A stretch of DNA of 64,000 nt, taken from positions 145,507,246 to 145,571,245 of the forward strand of contig NC_073304.1 in assembly GCF_027595985.1 (NCBI RefSeq), given 5' to 3'. Source of the DNA: Sorex araneus (lineage: Eukaryota > Chordata > Mammalia > Eulipotyphla > Soricidae). Made by a program: the position numbers and the translations under genes. Shown in pieces: positions 37,186 through 46,970 of the stretch (its first letter is position 1; the number at the start of each line of letters is the position of its first letter). The notes under the pieces are model-generated. The model saw nothing but the letters and a program-made list of their open reading frames with translations. It ran no database searches and had not been told where the DNA came from.

Positions 37186-37669
37186 GAGAGAGGGAGGGAG
37201 GGAGAGAGAGAGAGGGAGGGAGAGAGAGAGAGAGATAGAGAGAGAGAGAAGGAGGGAGAGAGAGAGAGGGAGGGAGAGAGAGAGAGAGGGAGGGAGAGAG
37301 AGAGCCCTGTAAAGCCTTTAAGACCAGCTTTTATATGCATATTCTTTAGGTTGCTTGGACTGGAGTTTGCTGCCATTTTCTGAGAGCATGAGAGTTGATC
37401 AGATACTGTCACAAAGAAAGGAATCTGGAGTTTTTTTGGAATTTCCTTCAGTTCCTTCAGATCTTTATCACAGACTTTTATCTCTGCTGAAGCTTGTCCT
37501 TTTTTGTAGAAAGTGGGGGGGAGTCCAGGCTCCTCAGGGTCTACTACTGGGTCAGGTCTTATTAGGCCTTAGTTTCTATGTCCACAGGTAAGTTCTGTAG
37601 CCTTAGGCTAATTTGTTTTACTACTTTACAAAAATTCCATTGCCATGGGTGACCTTCCCTATCTACCTG
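36869..37669. other. About 800-bp unidentified insertion within an old L1
   Basis: L1 codons for PKNR-D (…'cccaagaacagatgatt') stop at about 36866 and resume at about 37670 ('ctggataaagaagctaaggt'). In the intact copies these are adjacent. The insert holds a GA microsatellite (37125-37303) and otherwise unfamiliar DNA. It has no clear TSD, and its origin is unknown. Confidence 0.55.
37125..37303 (+). repeat. (GA)n / GGAGAG simple repeat
   Basis: About 180 bp of almost pure GA dinucleotides with GGGA interruptions. Open frames through it on both strands are artefacts. Confidence 0.95.
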
Positions 37670-38425
37670 CCTTTCTGGATAAAGAAGCTAAGGTACATCT
37701 ACACAATGGGACACTACTTGGCAGTAAGGAAAGATGATGTCATGCAATTTTCTGATATATGGATGGTTCTGGAAAGTACCATGCTGAATGAAATTAAGTC
37801 AGAAGGAGAAAGACACAGAATGATCTCACCTATATGCAGGATATAAAGATGTTTACTAGAGGAATAACTAATACCTGAAAGTGATAGAAGCAATGAGCAG
37901 AACTGCTGCTTAGTAGGAAGCTTACCACTTGGAGCGAGGTGGGGTAAAATAAGTCAGGGAAGGGACCACAACAACAATGTAGAGGGAAGTGGTCACTCTG
38001 GATCAGGACTAAATGCTGAAAGGAAGTTACGTGATATGCAAAATACCCTATTAGTAACTGTGTGATACACCACTGCCTGAAAGGCCGAGTGGGGGCAGGG
38101 AATAAAAAAGAAAATAGTGCCTGTCACAGAGGGAAGCTGGGAGATGGGAGGTAAACTGGAGACATTGGTTGAGGAAAGTGAACTCTGGTAAAAAGATTGA
38201 TGTTGGAACACTATAAGCCTGAAACTCAATCAAGAATGACATTTTTTTAATCTCTGTAATACACTGTGATTCAATTTTTTTTTAATTTTAAATAAAAATT
38301 GATTAAGGCAAATGCTGTTTGGATAAAAGGAGGGCTTTGATACAATGAAATCCAGTTTTGTTATTTGTAAGAGATAAATGTAAAGACACGTATAAGATAC
38401 AAAGACTCAAAATGTTTTTAAAAAC

Positions 38426-38623
38426 TTAAAAACTTTGGGCTGGCGTGATAGTACAGCAAACAGGGTACTTGCCTTGCATGCAGCTGACCTGGGCTCAAAC
38501 CCAAGCACCCCACATTGTCCCCTAAGCCTAGCTAGGAGTGATCCCTGAGTGAAGAGACAGAAGCAAGCCCTTCACACCATCAGGTGTGGCCCCCCAAATT
38601 AAAAACAAAACAAATTAAAAACT
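38426..38623 (+). mobile_element. Shrew-type SINE with 9-bp TSD
   Basis: A body from 'gggctggcgtgatagtacag' through 'tgacctgggctcaaaccca' (B box) to an A-rich end. TTAAAAACT flanks it at 38426-38434 and 38615-38623. Confidence 0.85.
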
Positions 38624-39307
38624 GAAAAAGCTAATATTTATCAAATGTAACAGATTAAGATTTATTGGTTTCAATAAATATATTGCTTGAGTTAAATGTT
38701 TACATGCTATATTTAATAATAGAAAAAATATCAAATATAAACCACTAATCTGCACAATTTTAAGTAGAAAATAAAGTGATAGAAATAAAAATGGTGATAA
38801 AGTACATCACTGATGGAGATAATTACAAAAGCAGTGGGCAAGCCTGGGGCTTAGCCATGTGCAGAACCGGCTCCTCACAGACTATGACCATGAGTGACCT
38901 GGGACGCAGAAGTGACGACTGCACTTGAAAGAGGAGATGATGGTTTTAGAGTGAGTGAAACATTTCCTTTGGGACATACTTCAGGGAAAGAAAGACTCTG
39001 AAGATAAAAGATAAATGACATATTTCTTTTTACCTGATAAATTTTACTATTTTCATGTAATATTTAAACATAGAGCTCAGAAGAATAGAAATCACATACC
39101 GAGTTCAAGATTTATGATATTCTTATGGAAGAGCACATAATGTGAAACTGAAAATAGAGACAGTGCTTAGCTGGAAAGGTAGCAGAAACAAGATGCAAAG
39201 GGTATATCAGATGTGAGTCCTCAAATATGGTCACTAGAGATCGATTCTGCTATTCTGCAGGTGTGATCCAGGGAGTTACAATTGACCCTTATCTGGAACT
39301 AAGTGCT
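38624..39307. other. Unique AT-rich intergenic DNA
   Basis: Nothing recognised between the SINE and the LTR. Confidence 0.5.
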
Positions 39308-39662
39308 CAGGTCTGTGGAGAGCCTCCACGGGACCATGCTTTGTAGCGCTCTTTGTAATCAACACCTGTGTGCTTCGAAAACAACTCCTAATAAGGAAAC
39401 AGGATGTCTTGCCACGCCCATAAGCTGTGACTAACCTATCAGATGCGGACACGTGGGCATAAGCAGGCAGCGAGAGGTATATAAGGGGGGAGGCCCCCTA
39501 GCTAGGGGGTTCTCCCTCATGCGTCCCCTTTTCCTCCTTACTCCACGTCCCCATTCCTGATTTCTTCTCTAACGCATGAGAAAGTTCCTAAATAAATCGC
39601 AGCCAAAAGGATCTCCGAGTTGCGTGTTTCTTCGCTGGACGAAGCGGCGCGCGACACAGGTC
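39308..39662 (+). mobile_element. Solo LTR of a class II-like endogenous retrovirus
   Basis: A 343-bp unit at 39314-39656 starts TGTGGAGAG and ends GCGCGACA. A 6-bp direct repeat CAGGTC lies on both sides (39308-39313, 39657-39662). It holds a TATA box (TATATAAG, 39478-39485) and, about 110 bases on, a polyadenylation signal AATAAA (39591-39596), followed by a GC-rich U5. Short U3, 6-bp duplication and this U5 style fit IAP/ERVK-like LTRs. No gag, pol or env sequence is next to it, so only the LTR remains, probably after recombination between two LTRs. Confidence 0.85.
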
Positions 39663-40480
39663 TTTGCATGGTGCCTATTCATCAGCTGCATGTTTGCATC
39701 ATCGTTTTCCATTCCTTGTTCTTTCTCCCTCTATCTCCTTTTCTCCTTTTTTTCCATTAACATTTCTCTCTTATTTCTCTCTACTCTTCACTCTTTTTCT
39801 GCCCTCTCTCTTCCATCCTCCATCCTTTTTCTTTCCCCCATTCTTTCCTTCTTCTTTCCTTCTCTATATTTATTCTTGTAATACTCTCTCCATACCTTTT
39901 TTTCTTCCCTCCCTCTGCCTCTCTCTTCCTCCTCTCCCTTCACCCATCTTCTGTCTCTACTCCCCCACCCTCCTTCCTTCAATATAGTTGATTTTCTTTG
40001 GTTAAACTTCAACCATTAGAGTAGATTAACATTAACATCAAGAGTGGAAAATCTTAAGTAAGTACTCAGCTAACAGAAATATACAATAGCTTGTAGAAAA
40101 CTCAGTTGAGGTTCTTGGACACTCTGGTGAGGTTGTGTTTGCAAACTGATTATATTCTTCCTGTCCTGAATCCTGAGAATGTTGCCTGCCTCTTAAGATA
40201 TCCAAACTTTTATCATCTTCTTCAAATATTTTACCAATTATTTATCCATCCTCCAAAAATGATTAAAAGGCAAAATAAAAATATGTAAGATTTGTTTCTT
40301 TGCAAGCAATCATAATGTTAAAATATATTTCTGGGAGAGGTTAAGATACTTTTTGTTGTTTTGGGTTTTTTTAATGTTACCGGTTTCTCTTCTCAGTGAA
40401 CATGATTGACTTGACTAAGAACTTGAAATGCTCATTCGATTCATAAAGAAGAAGAACCACTTAAATTTGGTATTTTCAGG
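39663..40480. other. Intergenic DNA with a pyrimidine-rich patch
   Basis: 39700-39975 is a C/T-rich, mixed low-complexity stretch. The open frames in it (101 and 107 codons, rich in Ser, Leu, Phe, Pro) follow from composition. The rest is unremarkable. Confidence 0.6.
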
Positions 40481-40735
40481 GGGAGGGGGCAGGAGATAAT
40501 GCAGCAGTTAGGACACACACCTAGAACACCCCTACGTGGGTTTGATTTCCAACCCCAGTGACTTCTAGAGTGCTGCTCAATGTAGCCTCAGAGGCCAGAG
40601 CACCACTGGGTGCCCCAGGAAATCTCCAGCACTGTAAGGAAAATCTGCTACAAGCCCAGCTGATGGAGTGTCTCTGTGACTGGTCCTTGTCCCTGCCAGA
40701 GCAGTACTTGGGAGAGACCTCCAAACCATAAAGAA
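40481..40735 (+). repeat. Diverged shrew-type SINE
   Basis: A head 'ggggcaggagataatgcagc', B-box-like 'gggtttgatttcc' and a C-rich body. The 3' limit is unclear. Confidence 0.55.
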
Positions 40736-41617
40736 ATTAAATATTTGTTTAATGATTTTCCTCTAAGTTAGGAAAAATTGGTATGTTTCTGCCATGTTTT
40801 TAGTATGAAACAGAAAGATGTTAAAAGTGTGCTTGTATGTCTTTGTTTTTGTGTTTGTATATGTTTTGGGGAGTGTGGCCATTTTTGTACATGTTGAGGT
40901 ATAATTAGAAATTAAACCTTAGAAATTTAGAAAATGTATTCTGTTAGTGATTTGACTGCTAACAGGATCAGTTTTATTTAAGTTCTAGTAATAAATGTTT
41001 ATGGCAAGTGTCCTGTCCAATAGCACCACAGGGCAGATTAGTTTCTCTAAGCCTGTTCCTATAAAGCAGGTGGGCTCAGAATTGACAATCATCTGCTTTA
41101 CAACTTCCAATCACAGTGAGATTTGTGGTATCAAACAATAAAGAAGCTGGCAGGCCTAGCCAATTAGTTAAGCAAACTAGAACAGCTTTGCTGACAAAGT
41201 GGGGATAAGTACTCCAATGATAATTGCAGAATGGTGTTTTCACATCCTGCAGATTGGGCATGGGTAATCCTGTACCAGGTGTCATCCCTGAATCTGAAGT
41301 GAGGCAGGGAATTAAAATGTGAGTACAGGCACGTTGACCAGGCTCTGCAGCAGAGGCAAGTCTGGCAGTGTGGAACTAAATCAGATCTCAGCAACTAAAT
41401 ACTGAATACATGGCAACCTGGAAACCCAGTGGTCATGTTCCCGATGGTAAGTGTCCAGGGAAGGTGCATACTGGAGGTGTTTAGCTTAAACCTGGGTATT
41501 CTGGGGCAGTATTACCTTTAGCAGGTGAAGGTGTGAAATTGAGCCTATCAAGGTACCCTCATAATCTGGAAGGCAAATTCTTTCAAATATTTTGGTTGTT
41601 AGAAAATGCATTAAAAA
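40736..41617. other. Unique intergenic DNA
   Basis: Nothing recognised. Confidence 0.5.
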
Positions 41618-41809
41618 ATGAGTTGAGCATCACAGAGATAATACAGAGGCTAAGGTCCTTGCCATTGCATGCAGTCAATCCTGGTTAAATTCTGGCACTG
41701 CATGTGATCCCACGAGCACTGACAAGAGTGACTCTTGAGTGCACAGCTAGGAGTAATCCCTGAGCACTGCAAAGTATAGAGAAAATGTGAAAAAATATAT
41801 ATGAGTTGA
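41618..41809 (+). mobile_element. Shrew-type SINE with 9-bp TSD
   Basis: A body at 41627-41800 ('cagagataatacagaggcta', 'ggagtaatccctgagcactg') flanked by ATGAGTTGA at 41618-41626 and 41801-41809. Confidence 0.8.
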
Positions 41810-42894
41810 CAACAAATGTACTTCAGAGTTTATTAGGTTAGATGTGTAACCCAAAGAGGGAAGGAGACAAATCTACTACAACTTGAGGCAAACCCAGTGG
41901 GTTTCTGAGTCTGGCCTTCCCTCCTTCAATCCTGAAGACACTAATTCCTAAATAAAAATAAGCCCAGCAATAAAATACCATGATCCCAGAATTAGTGGAA
42001 CAAATTTGTTATACATAATATTAAATATTTACATTCTCATTTAGTGGTCATAGAGTGATTATTGACATTTACAATCAAATCAATAACACAGAAAAAGACC
42101 TTGCATATGATTTAATTAAAACATCACCCAACTATGCAAAAGAACTGCAGGCCTCAGCAACAGCAGGTAAAATCTACTAAAAGGAAATTTTGCACCTTGC
42201 AGATAAGAGAAACAATGTGAGAAAGGAATTCCAGATCTTCTTCCTAAAATAAATGGACATTATCTTCAAGAACAGACCAAACATTGTTCATTTTTTTTTT
42301 TAAAAAAAAGCACGTCATTGAGAATTACTTCCAGGAATCTGAACTGGACAAGGTAGTTAGTTATCATATACACAGAGAATTTTACTGTCTTCTTTCCTTA
42401 GCCAACTCCACAAATCATATAAATTTTAACAGCAGGTTTTGAAGCCAGAATGAGGACAAATGTTTTCAGGGATTATATCTCAGATTCCCATGCTAAAGCT
42501 ATTGTTTAAGGTGATGGAAACATGCAGGGGACATTACAACATTTTACAGCTGCTAGAAAGCAATGTTTTCCTGTTTTCCTAATCTAGACAATGGAGAGGC
42601 TAAGAAGAAAAAAAATAATAGGAAAGGGCTTTCCTATATTTGCTTTTTAAAAATGCTGCTTTGAATTTAGTAAAAACAAAATCTCAAATCTTATTTCTGT
42701 TTTTAATTTTTACAGAAAGATGTATAAAGAATAGAATTAGAACAAAGGCATATAATTATCAACTCCATACTCATATACAGTTGTTCAGTGATAAAAAATA
42801 TAGGTTCAATTAAAAATATGTTCAAAGCAAGCTTATGATAGAACTCAAAAGAATATAGCACCATTCAGATATGTTTTTAAGAGAAACATTTTCA
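41810..42894. other. Unique AT-rich intergenic DNA
   Basis: Nothing recognised. This stretch lies downstream of CD93 and could hold remote 3' UTR only if that UTR were unusually long. Confidence 0.45.
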
Positions 42895-43110
42895 GGCAGG
42901 AGAGATAACTCAAGGGAGTGGAACAAATGCTCAAGGACCCAACTTCCTTCTATGTGAACTTTCAGACACCTCTGAATGTAGCCCTGGTGATTTCTAGCAC
43001 CTTTGCATGATCTTGTGACTGCAATAAGCACCAAATCATCAGGTCTGCAGTGCTAGGCCAGTATTGCCAGAACAGCCCTGAATTCCTGAGCACTGCAGGG
43101 GAAGGTCCTT
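42895..43110 (+). repeat. Diverged SINE-like repeat
   Basis: The 'aggcaggagagataactcaa' head and 'cctgagcactgcagggg' end resemble the SINE family, while the middle is strongly altered. It runs into the polypurine tract. Confidence 0.45.
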
Positions 43111-43119
43111 AGGAAAGGA

Positions 43120-43590
43120 GGAGGTTGTGAAGGAAGAGGAGGAGGAGAAAAGACAAGAGGAGGAAGAGGAGAGGGAAGAGAAGGAGGAAGAAGCAAGAGA
43201 AGCAGAAAAGGAGGAGGAGAAGGAAGAGGAGGGAGAGGAAGAAGAAGAAGAAGAAGAATAAGAAGGAGGAGGAGAAGGAGGAGGAGAAGGAGGAGGAGAA
43301 GGAGGAGGAGAAGGAGGAGGAGAAGGAGGAGGAGAAGGAGGAGGAGAAGGAGGAGGAGAAGGAGGAGAAGGAGGAGAAGGAGGAGGAGGAAGAGGAGGAA
43401 GAAGAAAAAGAAGAGGAAGAAGAAGAAGAGGAAGAAGAAGAGGAAGAAGAAGAAGAGGAAGAGGAAAAGGAAGAGAAAGAGGAAGAAGGAGAAGGAGAAG
43501 AAGAAGGAGAACAAGAAGAACAAGAACAAGAACAAGAACAAGAAGAACAAGAGCAAGAACAAGAAGAACAACAACAAGAAAAGAACAAGA
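43120..43590 (+). repeat. Polypurine (GGA/GAA)n tract
   Basis: About 470 bp of nearly unbroken purine on the plus strand. A 12-bp period (AGAAGGAGGAGG) is repeated about ten times at 43255-43370, followed by GAA-rich and then CAAGAA-type units (43510-43580). The long minus-strand frames of Leu/Ser/Phe across it are artefacts. Tracts like this can form triplex DNA and are unstable. Confidence 0.95.
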
Positions 43591-43599
43591 AAATTATGA

Positions 43600-45260
43600 T
43601 GATTATTATTAAAATATCTGCACATATTTAACTTTTTTTTCACTTTTTCAGCCTAATCATAGATGTAGGGATGAGTCTTTTCAAAGCATTTTAAGTCTGG
43701 CATCAATGAGTACCTAAGGTAAAAGTTAGTCTTGCGATGCTCATAGGGACTTCAGCCAGCTCTCAAATCAGAATTGAGTTGATTCACCTACTTAAATCTC
43801 TGGAGAAAATTCAGATGAGTACATAGTGTCAGGTGATTGTCAAGGATCATCACAGTTTTGTAGGTGATACAAAGTAACATCAGTAATGGCAAAAGTAGCT
43901 TTTGCCTCAAGGCTATTTAGTTGAGCTGATGTGATCTTACCAAGAACTCTCATCACATTTACCACACCTGAGCAGTTGCAGATAATTGACCATCCTTGAT
44001 TTTCCTCACCCCTCCAATTCCCTGGGGGGTAGGGGGAGGAGAATGAGTCCTCCTACACCCTGCCTCTCCAAACAATAAGCAAGAAAAAATAGCAATGACT
44101 ATTCAGGAGTAGGCATAGTAATTACAAAGTTATGGAAATGTTACCCCTTTCAATTATCATCTTGGAATGTAGAAGGGGGTTATTTCTCCCCTAATATAGT
44201 CTATCTTAGAGTCTCCCAGAAATACTGACACTGTGGGAAATACAAGTTCTCTTTGAGTCTGTTACCCATGGAGTCTTATCTGTCTCCATCACTTAGCTGT
44301 TCTGAAGCTGGTTGGGTCAGCACACATCAGGACCTCTCTGCTCCTGCCTGGTCCAGGGGCACTGTTGGCAGAGCACTGCTCTCCCCAGGTTTTGTCCTGC
44401 CTGGCTCTATCATAGCCCTTATCACTTGAGGCCCTTCTGGATAAATGGATGGTGTGTCATTAGCCAATATTTGTATCCACTGCTGTATCGCCTACCCCTG
44501 TATCCCAGAACAAGAATTTTCCTACTTCAGGCACAAATAACAGTGGTATTTCAAGGAAAAATAAGCCTACATTTGAATTTAATAATTCTCCCCAGATTCA
44601 TTGCCCACTGTTGGCCTGTCCTGGGAGGATCTTGACACTGGTCGCAGAGGCAAGGCAAGGAGGCAGGGATTGACTCCACCCTAGAGAATCAGCCATGCAT
44701 CCCCTGGGATTCCACAGCAGAGATTTATGGTCTACCAGTGTCAAAGACAGGCTGTAAATTTTGTACACAGAAGTCAGAAAATGATCCTGTGCTATGTGAA
44801 AAATATGAATATTAAAATGAGATGGGTCATTGGTGACCTAAGCCAATTCAAGGACTTACAGGGCCATGGACAGACTTTCTGATGAAAATCTATGATATGA
44901 GTGTCTCCTTCACCAAGAATAGTCAGGGAAATACTTCAAAGATGTGTAATAAAGCTACTGAATTTGAGTTTATTTCATATATCTGCAGATCCTGGTCAAG
45001 TCCTTGGTTGTGTCTTTGATCTCCATATAACAGTATTCCCAAGGTCTGCGGCTGAACAGCCTCTGCCTCAAGTGTCCAATATTAGAATTCCAAACAAAAG
45101 CTGAAGAATATAGATAATTTTTAAAAGAAATTGCAAATTACTCTACTGAGTCAGTCCCTCAAAATCTTTATCTTTCCCTTCACCTCCTGCCTTGCTTTTC
45201 ACTTTTCAATTTTCTTGAAAAAAAAATCTAAAGAATCACAATTACATTTCAAATTTTTCT
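43600..45260. other. Intergenic DNA or distal CD93 3' UTR
   Basis: No repeat or gene recognised. It lies 3' of CD93 on its strand. Human CD93 has a long 3' UTR (from memory), so part may be transcribed, but nothing in the sequence decides it. Confidence 0.4.
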
Positions 45261-45268
45261 AAAGGATA

Positions 45269-45282
45269 TTTATTTATTTATT
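45269..45282 (-). terminator. CD93: Candidate distal poly(A) signals for CD93
   Basis: Three overlapping AATAAA hexamers on the minus strand, about 1.7 kb past the CD93 stop codon. Their use is a guess from position. Confidence 0.3.
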
Positions 45283-46864
45283 AAGGCCATACTTAAGAAA
45301 TGGCTGCTATTCCAGTCCCAGGATGTTGACCTCTGGAACAAAGATATTTCTGAGACAAAAGAAACAATGAGGTTCCCTGAATCTGAGGAGCAAAGTTGGA
45401 ATCCCAGACCAGACAGGAAGCACTTCCCTGTCTCTCCTCCTGCTCAGTACCTGCAGAAAGTCCCCAGGCCACCCAGCCTCCCCGTTCCACAAACAGCTCT
45501 TAACAGTCGAAACCACCAGGCATCACTGGCTGTTTTGCTGTGACCTGGACAGAACCAGTCAGCAAATGTGCCCAACACAACAAGGAGAGTGGTTTGCAAT
45601 TAAACTCTAAAAGTTGAAGATCTAAATTAAAATTTTTTCCAACAGTTTTTTGCTGTTCCAAGGGATATAAGTTATGATCTCTTGTCTCTCCTCTCCAACA
45701 CCCCTCTTTAAAAAGAGAGGGAGAGACAGAGAGAGACAGAGAGACAGAGACAGAGAGACAGAGAGACAGAGAGAGAAAGAGAGAGAGAGAGAAATGAGAC
45801 AAAATATTGCTAGACAGCAACAAGAGGCATCCTGCAAAATGAGATTATGTTCTGCAGCCACAAATCAGGATTGAGCTGTCAGCATGCAGTGTTGACTGTA
45901 ACCTTTGCTAATTGCTTTAGGATACATCTCAGATCTCAGCATATACTTTCCCTCATACTTTCTTCAGAAACCATCAGAATGAGACACTTCTCATGCTTTC
46001 TTCCTTTTTAACTCAAGCCCCACTATCAGAGCTGCAGAAAAGGAGGTGGACAGCCTGGGCTTCTGTTCTGACATTGCACTGGCTTGGACACAAGTTGTTT
46101 TAGACTCCTTTCCTTCCACAATGGGTGATCATCCCACCAATATGTAAATGTGTATAAACATAAGCTCATTTAAATGAATGCATCCAAATACTTATAAAAC
46201 CACCTCAGTCTCTCTAGCTCCTTTAGATGGCATGTTTTCAAAGACACTTTCTATTCATTTCATACTACTTGTTTCCACTTTTCACATGTACCTGGAAAAT
46301 AAACAAAAGACTAATAGGAACTCTCAGAATTATGATTTCTGAACTGCCTGTCTCATTGCCACCTAAGCGGTGTACAGTGATCTTTCTAGAGAATTTCAAT
46401 GTTGACTTAGCAGGACACACCCCATATGAGGGGGAACATCCAGGAATAAAATGTAAAGAAAAATTCCCAGTAACAAATATGCACCTTTGACAAGAAAAAA
46501 TAAAGAGCTTCTTATACATAACCTCCATAACACAATTGATGGACTTAGACTCTATAATTCTAAGAATAAATCATTTGGGTCCTCAATAGCATTTTCAGAG
46601 GCTTTTCCTTTAAAGAGCTCCAGTGAGCAAAGAAGCAGTTCAACAAAGGGGGTATATGAGCACCTGATCTGGAATGTCCCCATATAGATTCAGTGTGTCA
46701 ATGAAACTAGTCATGAAAAGGGACCATAAGTAAGAATGGTTTATATCACAAAAATTTCCCACAATTACAACTCCCCCTCCCTCCTTTTACCCATAATTTC
46801 TCTTTGGAACACCATACACTTGCACATTCCAAGTTTCCAGGATTTTAAGGTGAAAATTTACAAG
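45283..46864 (-). other. Probable CD93 3' flank or 3' UTR
   Basis: Non-repetitive apart from a GAGACA simple repeat at about 45715-45795. No competing gene is seen. Confidence 0.4.
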
Positions 46865-46870
46865 TTTATT
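46865..46870 (-). terminator. CD93: Candidate proximal poly(A) signal for CD93
   Basis: AATAAA on the minus strand, about 100 bases past the CD93 stop codon at 46971. It could give a short 3' UTR. Confidence 0.35.
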
Positions 46871-46970
46871 AAGATTCAAGTTCAGAATTAGGAAGGATGT
46901 GGGTCCTCCCCTCCTTCCAAGAAGTCACTTAAAAATGTTGAGGATGGTGGCAGTGTGTCTGGGCCCACCT

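Larger units (their letters stand above)
33300..38290 (+). mobile_element. Old LINE-1 with inverted 5' part (twin priming), split by later insertions
   Basis: From about 33300 to 36695 the DNA is antisense L1 ORF2, running from the FWKTIW region back to the TKMGFGG region of the reverse transcriptase. From about 36705 it switches to sense L1, beginning at the [10 protein letters not shown] region, and continues to a 3' UTR ending near 38275. The two parts meet at the same L1 position, which is the layout expected from twin priming. Gaps caused by later insertions lie at 33598-34758, 35068-35416, 36315-36541 and about 36869-37669. Outer TSDs are not recognisable, fitting an old insertion. No intact frame. 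Confidence 0.7.

Noticed and set aside
37066..37412. Frames of Arg/Glu or Ser/Leu repeats
   Set aside because: They arise from the (GA)n run at 37125-37303.
39576..39987. Two overlapping plus-strand frames of about 100 codons rich in Ser/Leu/Phe/Pro
   Set aside because: The region is pyrimidine-rich low-complexity DNA, partly overlapping the LTR U5, with no homology seen.
43053..43643. 196- and 159-codon minus-strand frames of poly-Leu/Phe and poly-Ser
   Set aside because: They are translations of the polypurine tract.
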